In this document: positions 1 to 11,840 of the stretch, in pieces
How positions within the stretch are numbered: the first letter of the stretch is position 1
Layout: every line of letters starts with the position of its first letter
Assembly: GCA_020137815.1 (NCBI GenBank)
Contig: CM035356.1
Coordinates: 6,634,082-6,698,081, forward strand
Direction of reading: 5' to 3'
From: Hormiphora californensis
Lineage: Eukaryota; Ctenophora; Tentaculata; Cydippida; Pleurobrachiidae
Length of the DNA: 64,000 bases
Position numbers and translations under genes: made by a program
Notes under the pieces: model-generated
Database searches by the model: none
Told to the model about the DNA's origin: nothing
Seen by the model: the letters and a program-made list of their open reading frames with translations, nothing else

Positions 1-165
<165 letters not shown>

Positions 166-291
166 GTGGCTATTACCGTGTAGTGTATGACAGCATGTTT
201 CTAGTTTTCGTTACAGTTTGATCAATTTCATATCTTTCTTCGGAAAATTGCATGGTTACTTGGTGTATTCCACCAGGACACGGCGAGATAA

Positions 292-444
292 AGTCCTTTT
301 TTTTCAACTGTTCCCCCAAAAACTGAAATTTCATGAAATTTAGAATTTTTGCGGCGGGCGCTACACGTTAACATGTGGTAAACGCACAAAACAATTCCGT
401 GCACGACTTTGGGGGGTGAACAGTTGAAAAAAATGGAGTATATT
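292..444. mobile_element. Short MITE with CTCCATTTTTTTTCAACTG-type ends, copy 1
   Basis: The roughly 150 bp element has inverted ends of the form TTTTTTTCAACTGTTC...GAACAGTTGAAAAAAATGGAG. A second copy, about 90% alike by eye and including the interior CTACACGTTAACATGTG, lies at 37751-37905. It has no coding capacity. Two copies with the same ends support a non-autonomous DNA transposon. Confidence 0.7.
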
Positions 445-1040
445 CACGGATCACAATCGATACAATAGTACCTGACTGGTCACAGTGAGCCGCACACTTA
501 TCTCCAGTACCGTTTGATAGTTAAAATGAGAAGACAGCTTCTTCGTATTATACTTCTAGATAATATGATTCGTGGAATATCATAATGAAATATCGGAGAT
601 AGCATAGTCAAAGGCAAAGCCTGTTGTAGTTCCTGGCCACTCCTCTATCTTCCCCTCTCTCTCTTTCTTTTCCTGTCTACCTCCCCATCTCTCTTCTTTT
701 CCTGTGACCTATCTCACTTCTCACTGAAAGAAATGACTATTCAATATTTCTCATACCGGTTCAATATTAGATATTGCATGCCTGTATAACAATCCATAGC
801 TTGTTTTGCTAGCTACAGTTTTTGATCGCCTAAATATAATGTTAATGTGTCTGTTTTTTGAGGTAGATTTACTTCTAGCCCTCTTGTTAGATATCTTCAA
901 ATCCCCTCTCTTTTTCCCCATGACAGCATCATAAAAAGGCATGACTGGGTGCAGTCCAACAAGAGAGGTTCTGGCCACACGAATGTTTCCACTTTGCTCC
1001 CAGTCAATAACTGTAATTCTCATTTGGGTAGGTCTTTTTG

Positions 1041-1142
1041 CAGGAACCGACCGACAAAGTAAACAACCAACGCATTATTTAGGTCACGTGACTGGTTATC
1101 AGCCAATCAGGGACCAGCATTTCCTGATTCGGTCGATTCCTG
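1041..1142 (+). mobile_element. hAT-type MITE, copy 1
   Basis: The element starts CAGGAACCGACCG and ends CGGTCGATTCCTG. It is flanked by the 8-bp duplication TCTTTTTG (1033-1040 and 1143-1150). Eight-base target duplications are typical of the hAT superfamily. The interior holds GTCACGTGAC and CCAAT-box-like ACCAA and GCCAATCAG words. This copy is slightly shorter and more diverged than the other five. Confidence 0.9.
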
Positions 1143-1313
1143 TCTTTTTGCTTAGAACTTTATTATCAACAGTAAACACCGCCGAATTTAGAACTGCATG
1201 GCGGATACGCAAACCAACAATTTCTATTTCCATCCTTTGGAGACGAAAAGCTCCCTGTCGTTAACAAGTGTATCAGGGAGTTTGTTACTGTTGTTAACTA
1301 TGACACGGTGCAC

Positions 1314-1460
1314 CAGAAGAGTCGTCAGCCAAAACTAAAAAATGCTCAAAAAACGACTTGGGAGTCACCCAGGTTCAGGAAAGTCTCCTGGATCACACCC
1401 AAGTGGATTTTTTTTTTATTTTTTAGTTTGGGTTGATGGCCCCGGTCGATGACTCTTCTG
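1314..1460. repeat. Foldback element just upstream of the first recognised GPCR exon
   Basis: The sequence around 1314-1343 (CAGAAGAGTCGTC then AAAACTAAAAAAT) returns inverted at 1418-1460. An inner pair, ACTTGGGAGTC and CACCCAAGTGG, extends the stem. It ends about 20 bp before the AG at 1480. It may have displaced the exon carrying the N-terminus and the start of helix 1, which I could not identify. Confidence 0.6.
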
Positions 1461-1480
1461 ATGATGATGCACCCTTTCAG

Positions 1481-4400
1481 GTTTTCAACTTGATGGCCTT
1501 GAAGGTATTGACGACCCGAGAAAAGACTCGAAATGTCAACAACCTGTTTTACATAAACCTAGCTATTTGTGACATGCTAGTCGGTCTCACAACAGGTGAG
1601 AGATACTACAGATATTGTTAAGTTAAGAACAAGATATATATGATGTACAAAGTAATACAAAATATAATAATTGTTTACTTAAGTTTCATGCGTTCACAAT
1701 CGTCAGAACGTAGGTAGTTTTTGTAGGGAGGATGATATTTTTAGTGGTCCGCGGGGAGTGATCCTTTCTAAACTAAGTTCTTTATTACTTGGTCTTTGTC
1801 CCTGACCCTGCAAGTTTGAACTTATATCCCACTGTTATACAAGTTCTATATATATTTTCAAACAGGTCCCACGACGTTTATAGTTCAGATCTGTAACTCC
1901 TGGATTTTCGGTCAAACAATGTGTGAAGTTGTCGCCGCGACAGATAACATTCTCATTATATCAGGTGAACATTTGATGACGTCACATATTGGTAGTCATG
2001 GTGATATTGTTATGACGTCACATATTGGTAGTCATGGTGATATTGTTATGACGTCACATATTGGTAGTCATGGTGATATTGTTATGACGTCACATATTGG
2101 TAGTCATGGTGATATTGTTATGACGTCACATATTGGTAGTCATGGTGATATTGTTATGACGTCACATATTGGTAGTCATGGTGACATTGTTATGACGTCA
2201 CATGAAGATATTGCAGTGCAGTTACCATGGCGATATTGGTCAAATGGTCGCCATAGTGATACTGTCATACACTGGTGTTGACGTAAATTCAATATCGTGT
2301 CAAATATTAGTCCATAAATATATGCCAATAGGCAATAATAATTGATTAAGTACAGTCGCAGTCGGATCCTGATTTACCAAGATGCTCGGAGCAAAGCGTT
2401 TTATCCGGTAAATCGGGGCACGCGGTGACAGTATTATTATTGCACAACTCCTAGGAACGTGGACTCTTGCTGCCAGTTCAATTGACCGATGCCTTGCCAT
2501 TCTCTTCTCCTTCTGGCATCGATGTCAAATCACTGGACCTGTAGTCAAAGTAGTAAGTGTATTTCATATAATTTTCTTCAAGTTGTTGTACCGCGGGCCG
2601 TTACAAAAACCAAGAAATATTACTACTCAACTTTCCAAGCATTGTATTACAGCTGCTCCTAACACACTCCCTACCTTACAGTGGATAATGTTGGTTTGGG
2701 GTATCGCTATATCGGTATCTGTCCCACCCTTCTTCGGGTGGGGCGTCTACCAGGAGAGCATGCACTCATTCGGCTGTGGTATGGGCACCAAGGACAGGTG
2801 AGAACTGTCAGAGCATTGGCCTGACAGGGTGTGTGTGTGTTTTGCACCTCCCAGGGTGAGAAAGAAAGAAGGTTTTCTATAAATAGGCATGTGGTTGTTA
2901 GATTTAGTATAGCCAGTAAAGTGGTAAACTCGAGGATAAATCCAGACCTATTTATAGTAGGTGCTATTACAGGTGGGGGAAGTGGTTATCACATTTAGCA
3001 TGGTTTAATAGTGACTACATGATAGATTGATTTTATCCTCATTTATTTCCTCTAGGTACTATTTCCTGGTGGTATTACTGATGGCCCTCCTTGTCCCCAT
3101 GGCAATTGTCGTGGTATCATACTCCCTCATCCTCTATAAAGTTGTTCCCTCTCTAAAGAGAAGACACAGGTAACTATAATCATGAGCCCCAACACCGGGG
3201 ATTTAACAAAATTGGAAACTTTATCGATCTATTTTGTAGAGAATAAAATTGAATTAATTAACTAATTGAAATGTTTTTACACGTTTTCAGAATGGCTGGT
3301 AAGACTCGTGGTGGAGCAATGAGAGACAGATCAGGTGATCTCAGCTCCTCCGACCCTAGGAGCACGGTGGACCTTGAAGATGTTAAACATGTTTGTTAAT
3401 TACCCGTTAATTAAATTCAATAAATTTATACTATAGTTTAAAAAGTAACGTTCAAGTGGTGCAAAATTGCTCCTTCATAAATAAATATATCTCATCCCCT
3501 TGCAGGTGTCACAAAAGAATCATGGAGTTTTAAATACAGTGGGAAGTGCAACAACAACAATAGAAAGTGGTGGAGGGGTGGCTGATGGAACGGGGCCCTC
3601 TAATGATATCATCTCACTGCGAAGTGACTCAAGGTTAGGAGCTGCTGCAGTTATACACAGTCCTAATGATGAAAGCATGCTCCTTCATAAACACTTATTT
3701 GTTCAATTGTTTGCTCCTTCATAAAACATTCCGTCATGTAACATTACATTCTCCCCCAGGTTGTGCCGTATGTCCAGTATCTCCAAGATGTGTATGATGC
3801 GAAGAAGCAGCAGGGTGGCGGGTGGGAAGAGTGTGATTGGCAGTCGGTGCAGGGATGCAGGGAAGATCCTTGCCTCTCGGATGGCCCTCCGAACCCTTGT
3901 GATTGTGGGGGTCTTTCTGGTGTGTACAGGGCCAATGTTCATTACTGGATTTATATTCTGGGTACGTACTAGAGCATTTTCTTATTTTATTGATAAATTG
4001 CTACCTAATCAACAAACTACATTACATTTAAACGCGTTACTACTAAACTACGTTAAGTGTTTTGGTGCACAATGTACATACTGTACTTGCTCTGCTACTG
4101 CCTGCAGCATAATAATGGTCTGAAATTGCTAAATAACTAGATAGCTAAACAACTAGATAGCTAACTATAAAGATGTTCAAATATTTCACCCAGTATTGAA
4201 AAATAACTAGATACACGTTAAACTACTTCCCTGAATTCAGCAACTTGCAAAAATACAAATTCTAATACTTTCTCACCAGTAAACATGGTAACTCTTACTA
4301 GTTGAAACATATAATATAGTAACCCGGCTCAGTAACTCTCACTAGTCAACATAGTAACCCCTCAGTAACTCTCACTAGTTGAAACATATTATATAGTAAC

Positions 4401-4869
4401 CCTCAGTAACTCTTTCTTCCCCTACACAGTTGTATGATGCGGTTGATATACCTGAGGGACGCTCAAAACCCAGTATTGATATTTCAGAGGAGGTAGGTTA
4501 ATAATTTTATCAGTACACGCTGGTAAGCAACAGTGCTCCTTTACAAAATTTTTTTTTCGGGCGGGTTTGTCATCAATGGCAAGCCCACCCGAAAAATATT
4601 TTATAAAGGAGCACTGTTGAGCAATGGCGCGCCACTAGAATGAACTGATCAGTCCATGCTTGAGGTGCACTTGAGTGGGTGCGCTATAATAGTTATCAAT
4701 AATAATCATATAATTTCAGGTGAGTCAAGTGATGCATTGGATGGTATTTCTAAACAGTCTACTGAACCCCCTCGTGTACGGCCTGATGGACCGGAACATT
4801 AGGGAAACTTACTTCAGATTGTGCTGCTGTTTCACCGGCAGTCGGAATCGGGATCTTAGTTCAAAGTGA
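1481..4869 (+). CDS. Rhodopsin-class (class A) G-protein-coupled receptor, 5' exon uncertain
   Basis: Ten exons join in phase: 1481-1595, 1866-1964, 2455-2552, 2682-2797, 3056-3169, 3291-3381, 3506-3633, 3760-3961, 4430-4492 and 4720-4869 (TGA), together about 391 residues. Visible features are helix 2 (NLFYINLAICDMLVGL), helix 3 with SSIDRCLAI (DRC in place of the usual DRY), helix 4 with WIMLVWGIAIS, a helix 5 ending in YSLILYKV, a long basic and Ser-rich third loop, helix 6 with CTGP in place of CWxP, and helix 7 with NPLVY. A Cys-rich tail (CCC) suggests palmitoylation. Position 7.43 is Phe, so it is not a retinal-binding opsin. Helix 1 is incomplete: an ATG at 1433 would give an odd acidic N-terminus, so a missing upstream exon is more likely. 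The ligand cannot be told. Confidence 0.9.
1976..2212 (+). repeat. 36-bp minisatellite carrying TGACGTCA, at a GPCR 5' splice site
   Basis: Six complete 36-bp units plus a partial seventh begin 11 bp after the GPCR donor at 1965. Each unit starts ATGACGTCACATATTGG and contains GGTGATATTG, which lines up with the true donor stretch GGTGAACATTTG. The array therefore looks like reiteration of the donor region. Each of the seven unit starts has the perfect 8-bp CRE palindrome TGACGTCA. Confidence 0.95.
2352..2431. mobile_element. Fragment of a pogo/Tigger-like element
   Basis: The stretch has CAGTCGGATCCTGATTTACC at one side and CCGGTAAATCGGGGCACG at the other. This is the degenerate form of the CAGTCGGACCCCGATTT terminus seen intact at 10309, 11395 and 30984. 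It lies in a GPCR intron. Confidence 0.5.
4532..4613. repeat. Hairpin repeat in the last GPCR intron
   Basis: GTGCTCCTTTACAAAATTTT is followed by TTTTCGGGCGGGTTTG, a 10-base loop, and the near-exact reverse complement ending ATAAAGGAGCAC. The arms are about 36 bp. It is probably a tiny MITE. Confidence 0.75.
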
Positions 4870-5118
4870 TACATAGTTCCTGTAATATATTGGTTCTGCA
4901 ATCAACCTCTGACATTATGAAGTAAAGCACATTATAGATCTACTGATAGTTGGTCTATGAGAGGACTATAATAGAGGGATATAGAGCCAGCCTCAACGCG
5001 ATTGAAGACGAAGAAGAAGATGATATATGGACAGTATGACAGAGAAAGAATATGTGACAGAGAGAATGAGAGTCAGTAATGTTGAGAGAGAAAGATAGTC
5101 AGGGAGAGAGAGAAAGAG

Positions 5119-5153
<35 letters not shown>

Positions 5154-6106
5154 AGATGGTCAGCTGAATTTAGACCATACTGAACTTTGTTTATGTTCAA
5201 TGAACCCCCTGTGACTGATAGGAAAAATATATGAGCTTATTAAAATTAAAAAGATTTAAAAAGTGTGAAATTTATGTGTGCGAAAAGGGTTAAAATGGGA
5301 GATTCAATGCAACCAGCCAATCTTTTCATCAATGTGACCCTTATGATGCCACCACTGAGTTTTGTAACATGCTCCCTGAGGTGGAAGACGGTCATTTCCG
5401 GGTTGGTGTGGTTGCCTGTAATTTCAACCTGAAGTTAAAATTTAAATTCGAATTTAAAAGAAATTGAGACAAAATTAAGGGCTTCCTTGGAACTTAAATT
5501 TGGTACTTAACTCAAACCCGGAAATGACCGTCTTCCGCCTCGCATGTTTCAAAACTCATTGGTGACACCATAATGGACACATTGGTGAAGATATTGGTTG
5601 GTCGCATTGAAATCCCTATTTGAGCCTATTTTCAAACTTCCCTCCCTTAACTATGTATGTAAGTATCGTTTGTGTTAATATATATAATATCTTATTTAAA
5701 TTAAATTCCCCACCATAACACAAAACTTGTTTAAAACCAAACCAATATGAAGTTGTCTGAAAACATTTAGAGAACAGTAAAACAGTTTTTACTAAAACCC
5801 CTGTCTCGCCCCCCCCCCCAACTGTTTAGTGTCCAATTAAAGAAGGTGCCAGCTGCCACTAATAGGCTATTCTCTCTACAAGGGATTATTATAATAGGGG
5901 CAGAAAGCGTTGCAGTACTGAGTAAGCATTTGAGCTAAACAGGATCACATGACATCTGTCACGTGATCTGCCTCGCAAGAACGCCATTGGCCAGTCAAAA
6001 TGATTCTGTCCCCCGACAGAAGAGAGAGAGATGCAGTGAAAAGTTTCAAGCGCTTCCGAAAGATTTCTCTCTTTAGCTCTCACTCTCGCTCTCTCTCTCT
6101 CTCTCG

Positions 6107-6140
<34 letters not shown>

Positions 6141-6359
6141 TTCTCTCTCTCACCCTCTATCTCACCCCTTCTCTCTCACCCTCCCAAAGAGTTATAGTTA
6201 TACAGTTATGGATCAGCAAAGAGGGAGGGAGTTCAACCATTGGCTGCGCTTCCTTGTCATGTGATTTCCCTCTCTCGAGATGATCTCTACTCACCACAGG
6301 GATCACATGACCCCCCTTCTTCTTCTTCCCGGCCCTTGACTAGGTAACCATGGCGCGAG

Positions 6360-6392
<33 letters not shown>

Positions 6393-6516
6393 CTAAATTT
6401 GCTGCATCTCAGTTTACTACTCCCAATATTTAATCAGTTTTTCGATTTCCTCCACCATTTCTCCTACTTCCCTTGACTAGTTTGTTGCTCTGCACCGAGG
6501 ATCGCTGAACATAACT
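4870..6516. other. Intergenic: GA tract, a foldback element and CT tracts
   Basis: Between the GPCR stop and the homeobox start there is a GA-rich stretch (5030-5155). An imperfect inverted repeat runs from about 5290-5420 to 5515-5625, with AAGACGGTCATTTCCGGG matched by its complement. Further CT and GA tracts lie at 6075-6180 and 6358-6393. No exon is recognised. The region should contain the homeobox promoter, but I see no defined site. Confidence 0.6.
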
Positions 6517-9099
6517 ATGATCCATGACTACCCTAGTTCAACTATAACTGGTCGAGGCGGCCCCACCGGGGGGACCGATACCAACAGTTTTATACCGGTG
6601 TGTCCCGGAACTGGTCCAGTTGCAAGTGAACCATCATCCCAGTACTTCAGTCTACCTAGTTTCGGGTAGGTATAGTCCACATATGATATATAACCTTGTA
6701 ATTTGGTAACTTAACTTATATATATAATCGTGGCGGCGCTTGGTAACACTATAAAACTAGTGCATTTATATGGTTTTCACCATTTGTCCATGTAACTATA
6801 TAGCACTCCCCCACCATCTGCATCTGTTACAGTGGCGCACTTTCTCACAGTGTAACTACATCACAGTGTAACTACAGTGTAACCAGTGGTTACCACTGGT
6901 TACTAACCACTCTCCCCTCGTATAGTAGTTACATGTCGTGTACTGTCTAACTATAGTATAGTGGTAGTTGTCTTGTTTGACCCTGTCTCACCATGAATTA
7001 AATGATTTTACAACATGCCATTTATACCAGGAACCGACCGAATCAGGAAATACTGGTCCCTGATTGGCTGATAACCAGTCACGTGACCTAAATAACGAGT
7101 TCTGATTGGTTGTTTACTTGTTTCGGTCGGTTCCTGATTTATACCACAATGTTTCTCTACAGATTTTCCTGGCCCTTTGTCGACAGTACCACAGGGAGTG
7201 GCAGTCAGGTGGATGATGTTAAGTATCATGCCGTTGGGTTTGTCCGTCCCTTCCCTCGATCTACATCAACCGCTTATAACATCAAAGGTTAGTAATAATC
7301 ATCCCCCCCCCCCAACTCCATTAATGACACCCTTCCCAATCCCTTCCTTCAGTTGAGTGGTCACCACCACCCCCAGCGTCACCCCAACTCCCAGCTATTG
7401 AATCACACCCACCATTCCCCCTTGATCTCACAGTTACAACATTGAATGACACCCTTCCCTTCCTTCAGTTGAGAGATCACCACCACCACCACCATCCCCT
7501 ATAATACTAAATCACACCCTTCAGTTGAGAGATCACCACCACCATGCCCCACCCACCCCCTATAATACTAAACCCCTTCCCTCCCTTCAGTTGAGAGATC
7601 ACCACCATCCCCCACCCGCCCCCTAGAATACTAAACCCCTCCCTTCCTTCAGTTGAGAGATCACCACCACCCCCAGTATCACACCCCAACTCCCATGGAT
7701 CTACATTGAATGAAACCATTCCCCTTTACAGTTTCCAACCCCTCCCCTCTTTTAGTTGAGCGATCTCCACCGCCCCGCCCCCTGGCCCCTCTTAATTCTT
7801 ATACTAAACCCCTCCCTTCAGTTGAGCGATCACCACCACCCCCAGTATCAGCAGGATGTGTATCCAGCAGGGCGTGCTCCACCATCAACAACATTACCAG
7901 TACCACAGGAGCAGGGACCACGGATAGAAAAACTGTAGCTGCTATTACCAAGGTAACATATCGAGTATCGGCTTTTTATTTGTTTGATCAGCTAATTGAC
8001 TGAATTCTGAACCTTTCTGAAAAATTCACTAGTTTTAACTAATGATCCCTCTCTTCTGTACAGGAGCCGGTGGCGTTACTGAATTCCTGCAAGAAGAATA
8101 GGAAGCAATACCGGAAAGCTCGGACTCTTTTCTCACCTCTCCAGTTGGAACGGCTGGAAAGCGAGTTTCAGGTACTAATTAGTTATTTTAATTAGCTGTA
8201 TTTTATGTTCGATCCTCTCTCTCCGGCGTTCGCGCCCGAATGTAAAGGATGGTTAGAACAATGTTTAATTTGAATAGACACTTTATATTAGCCTCGATCT
8301 AAATACAACTAGAAGCCAAATTCTTGATAATATCGTACATTCCTTAGAAAAACAAGTATCTCTCTACCTGGGATCGGGAGAAGCTGGCACGATACCTCCA
8401 GATCACAGACACACAGGTAGCAAGTAACATAGCCATTTATAATTACCCCTCTTACCTCGAGTGCGTACTGCGTAGGGTCCCCAATTACAGGGGTTCACGC
8501 CCATGGCACTCTTATTCCTTATTCCCAATGAACAAAATATGTTATATTATTTGGGTGCGTTAGGGACTGCACTTTCACTAACTGTGATCTGCCCCCTCAG
8601 GTTAAAACTTGGTTCCAAAACCGAAGGAAAAAGTGGAAGAGGCTCAACGGTCACATCGATCTAGGTAAGAACAAAGCTGCCCCTCCCCCCCCCCCCATTT
8701 ACCTAAACTTACAAAGCTGCTCGTATAAAATTGTGTTCAACAAACCATGTATCAGTCAAATACCGTATTAGACGAGGCGCAAGCTATAGGCTGGCTCACA
8801 ATTCTCATTCCAATTAAACCACTAACCTCTTCAGCTACCATTGTTCAAACCACTAACCTCCCTGTTCTTCAGCTGGCCTGCAAGGCTACCGAAGCAAGAT
8901 CTACGGTAGTGCCTCATCTGGCCTACCTGACCCATCCCAACGAGCCTCAGTGGGATTATTGGACACCAGCCAGCGATTCAAACAGGGAATCTGCTCGCCG
9001 ACCTTTGTGAACCCTGCCCACTTTGGGGACCACCACGCGGCTGCTGCGGTGGTTACTAGTGGTCACCATGACAACCTACTCTTCCTTCAAAACACCTGA
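6517..9099 (+). CDS. NK-like (ANTP-class) homeobox transcription factor
   Basis: Seven exons join in phase: 6517-6665, 7163-7287, 7822-7952, 8064-8171, 8348-8416, 8601-8664 and 8873-9099, giving 290 residues. The homeodomain spans exons 4-6. It keeps R5 and F8, L16, F20 (RLESEF), the YLSTWDREKLA helix-2 start and the recognition helix VKTWFQNRRKKWKR with W48, F49, Q50, N51 and R53. Introns fall after homeodomain residue 21 and between 44 and 45; the latter is a common ancestral site in NK-like genes. The N-terminal part has YFSLPSFGFSWPF, which could be an Eh1-like repressor motif (inference). The C-terminal part is Gly/Ser/His-rich. Gln50 and the YLST helix point to the NKL group (BarH, Bsh, Tlx or Hex neighbourhood), but the family cannot be fixed by eye. 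The start is the first ATG after the stop at 6478. Confidence 0.92.
7028..7136 (-). mobile_element. hAT-type MITE, copy 2, in homeobox intron 1
   Basis: This 109-bp element, CAGGAACCGACCG...CGGTCGGTTCCTG, is flanked by the 8-bp duplication ATTTATAC (7020-7027 and 7137-7144). It lies 26 bp upstream of the exon 2 acceptor, so it probably covers the branch-point zone. It is inverted relative to the copies at 14691, 43949 and 56903. GTCACGTGAC is intact. Confidence 0.95.
7353..7850 (+). repeat. Seven tandem copies of a homeobox 3' splice site
   Basis: Exon 3 starts after CCTTCAG at 7822 with TTGAGCGATCACC. Six more AG + TTGAG(T/A/C)G(G/A)TC starts, mostly followed by CACCACC, lie upstream at 7353, 7469, 7525, 7591, 7653 and 7756, each preceded by a pyrimidine tract. 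Spacings are irregular (56-116 bp). The exon start and its acceptor were duplicated together. The 7822 copy was chosen because only it stays open to the next donor in the right phase. Confidence 0.9.
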
Positions 9100-10308
9100 G
9101 AGAGTTGAGGGGCTACTGGTCACCATGACAACACCTGAGAGGACTGAGGGACTGATAGAATATATCATGCTGTGCAATGTGGACTCTGGAGTATACCTGG
9201 AGTGTGCGATTCACCCAGTGAAGGGTGTGGTGATGGTTCATGGTGTTGCTGGCAGCGAGACAGTCTCTCTCTCTGCCTAAATGTGCTGCTGCCTTTTCTC
9301 CTACTGCCATTAATCAATATACAGGTACTTGCTGACATTAGGTGACATACGTCGTAACAAATCCACTGACAAAGTGACATTAATATATTATGTGACACTG
9401 ACACTGACTACTATACAATTATAATGGGGTCCCTAAATTGTGACTTGTCACCATAGTCTTGTAGAGTAGTACGTGTCACCACATGGCGATAGTCCGTGAT
9501 GTACCTAAACAGGTACATGGTTCCCAGCCTGAACATGTGTTTCCCGCGAGAACTGCTGCAGCTCCCAGCTGCTAACCCTCTGTTTCCTGCGACCTAAACC
9601 ATGCTGCCAAGAACCTAAACTATACCGACAAGAACCTGTATCCGCTGGTGTAGGACACTATAATGGACTAGGATAATTATTGTCTTTCTCCTCTTTCCTT
9701 CTCTCTTTCTCTCGCAGTACTATTTTTTAAACCTTCAGTTACATTATAATGAATGTGCTGAAAGCTGAATCCATTGAATACGCATATTTTGTTTTGTGTA
9801 TCGCCCAAAATGTTGTTTAATTTATTATTCAATTCCCAACTCGTCAGACCTTGCGTATTAATTATTACTAGCAAAACTGGGGCGATCGTACCGATGGCAA
9901 ATCGAGGGGTCTGTTCGGGTATGTTTCTATGTTTTTCTCTCTGCCTGTCTGCTATATGCTATGTGATGTGATCCCTCTCTTTTTCTCTCTTTCTCTCCCT
10001 TTTATACATGTGATGTGACCCCTCCAGTCGCAAGCAGTTCTCAACACGTGTGATACGTGATACCTACGAATCACGTCGTCACACTGACGGATCACGTCGT
10101 CACACTGACGGATCACGTCGTCACACTGACGTATCACGTCGTCACACTGACGATAGGGTGTCACATTTCCGTGCAAATTTGCATTAGATATAGTTAGATA
10201 ACAAATAAATAAGTTTTTGAAGAGACTTTCTTTCTAGTTGACAAGTGGGGAAGGGTCGCCGTCGAAAAGGGTTTGGGGCACCGGATAACGAGTCGTGATT
10301 TCTTATTA

Positions 10309-11138
10309 CAGTCGGACCCCGATTTAACGGCACCCTCGGGGGAAAGGGTTATGTCCGTTAAATCGGGGTGTCCGTTAAATCGGGGTAGGGCATATTTGGC
10401 CCATAAAATCCTATTTTTGTCCAAAATGCTCTACTAAAACACCTCTAAGTGTTAAATGCAATGTCCATGTATTGATTACATGATCATTTCTGATTAGAAA
10501 AAGAAAATAATTTTTTTTAAATCAAAAAAAGTAATAAAAATTTTCTAAGGTACAACCAAGTCCAAATCGTTTATCGAACCAGTGCATCTTATCGCATGTC
10601 TTGCTGCTAATTAGACGGTTCGAAACGAACCGATACGTGATACCATGCCGAATCTGGGCACTTTAAGCGGGGTGAGGAAGAATTCGAATTTCAAAATATA
10701 TTTTCCTCTGAAAATTCATGGGGAGCACCGATCAAAGCAATCATTCTTATCTGTAGAATTTTGCAAAAAAAGTTATGAAATATATAAACCACGTCCGAAC
10801 CATGTTTCGAATCAATGCATCTTATCGCACGTCCTGTCGTTAATTAGACGGTTCGAAACTAACCGATACGTGATCCCCATGGGGCCAGTTTAACAAGCGT
10901 CAAAATTGCGACTCCATGGGCCTCATGGGGATCACATATCTGTTCGTTTCGAACCGTCTAATTACCGGCAAGACATGCAATAAGGTGCACCGATTCGAAA
11001 CACGATTCGGACGTGATTACACCTTTGAAAAATTTCAAAAAAATTCCAAAAAATTCCAAAAAATTTTTGGGGGAAATTTATCCTGCCGTTAAATCGGGGT
11101 GCCGCTAAATCGGGGGCCGTTAAATCGGGGTCCGACTG
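10309..11138. mobile_element. Non-autonomous pogo/Tigger-like element, 830 bp
   Basis: The ends are CAGTCGGACCCCGATTTAAC and the complement GGGGTCCGACTG, flanked on both sides by TA. TA target duplication and CAGT..ACTG ends with a CCCCGATTTA core fit the pogo/Tigger branch of Tc1/mariner. The subterminal repeats TTAAATCGGGG occur several times. The interior is AT-rich, with three CGAACCGTCTAATTA-like motifs in alternating orientation and no transposase. Confidence 0.8.
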
Positions 11139-11394
11139 TAGTTTTCCTTCTAGGAGCACATATTTATGATCAGATAAGGATAGTTTTCACCATAAAATCC
11201 TTTGTTGGCACAATTCCTTGTTATGTTCTAACCCTTGGGGCTCGCGAAACAGAGTCTATAACTAGGCAAACAATTCCAATTTGTCGGTATGGTTTACCAA
11301 TATATTTTATAGTACTTCGTACCAGTCATTAAAGTTTCGTCGAAGAGCCCCTGTACTGTTTCAATTTGTCCTGTCTAGACTGTCTCACGTAGTA

Positions 11395-11492
11395 CAGTCG
11401 GACCCCGATTTAGTGGCATCCTCGGGGGAAAAAATCCTGTCACTAAATCGGGGTGCCACTAAATCGGGGGCCACTAAATCGGGGTCCGACTG
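11395..11492. mobile_element. Minimal pogo/Tigger-like MITE, 98 bp
   Basis: CAGTCGGACCCCGATTTAGT opens the element and GGGGTCCGACTG closes it, with TA on both sides. Between them are only repeated CACTAAATCGGGG blocks. It has the same termini and GTGGCATCCTCGGGGGAAA word as the start of the big element at 30984, so it is probably an internal deletion derivative of that subfamily. Confidence 0.85.
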
Positions 11493-11840
11493 TACATATA
11501 TATGCAGGTTCTATACAGAGATTACACAAGGATTATGCAAGGAAATTAATATGAAATGAGCCATTGATAAATGTTCCATATTGTTCCATATTGTTCCATA
11601 TTGTTCCATTGTTACACAGCTCTATCAATTTGCCAATGATGATTCTTGTTATTGACGTACTTCACTTTAACAGTTCCAATCCACAGCCCATCTCCGCTCA
11701 TTCCCATTATCCAGTTTGGCCAGTATCTGTGGGATTAAAAAACATTAATCGGATACCTGGAAGATGGGGGGAACAAGCTTGTAGACTCAAGAGTAATTAA
11801 TTGAGCTCAGGATAATTAATTAACTAGTAACTATTAATTA

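Larger units (their letters stand above)
9100..11840. other. Intergenic with a CACGTC minisatellite and two pogo-like elements
   Basis: Just past the homeobox stop, GGTCACCATGACAAC and CACCTGAGAG occur twice (9058 and 9117), a duplication of the gene's 3' end. At 10070-10150 there are four 21-bp units of the form GATCACGTCGTCACACTGAC. The rest is AT-rich, with transposon sequence described separately. No exon is recognised except possibly the 3' end of the MACPF gene near 11660-11740. Confidence 0.6.

Noticed and set aside
751-1023. A 90-codon minus-strand frame with a basic C-terminus, preceded by a plausible acceptor (AATTACAG) near 1010
   Set aside because: No upstream exon could be joined and no domain is recognised. 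The hAT MITE starts 18 bp away. It may be a last exon, but the evidence is too thin.
1976-2212. CRISPR-like appearance of the 36-bp and 35-bp arrays
   Set aside because: The repeats are contiguous with no spacers and lie in animal introns, so they are minisatellites.
1919-2281. 120-codon frame through the CRE minisatellite
   Set aside because: It is the 36-bp repeat read in frame (36 is a multiple of three) and runs past a real GPCR exon end into intron.
11660-11745. Third exon for the MACPF gene with a Trp-rich open frame
   Set aside because: Composition fits the gene's C-terminal repeats, but no donor joins it in the matching phase and a stop at 11841 already ends exon 2. Left as an alternative only.
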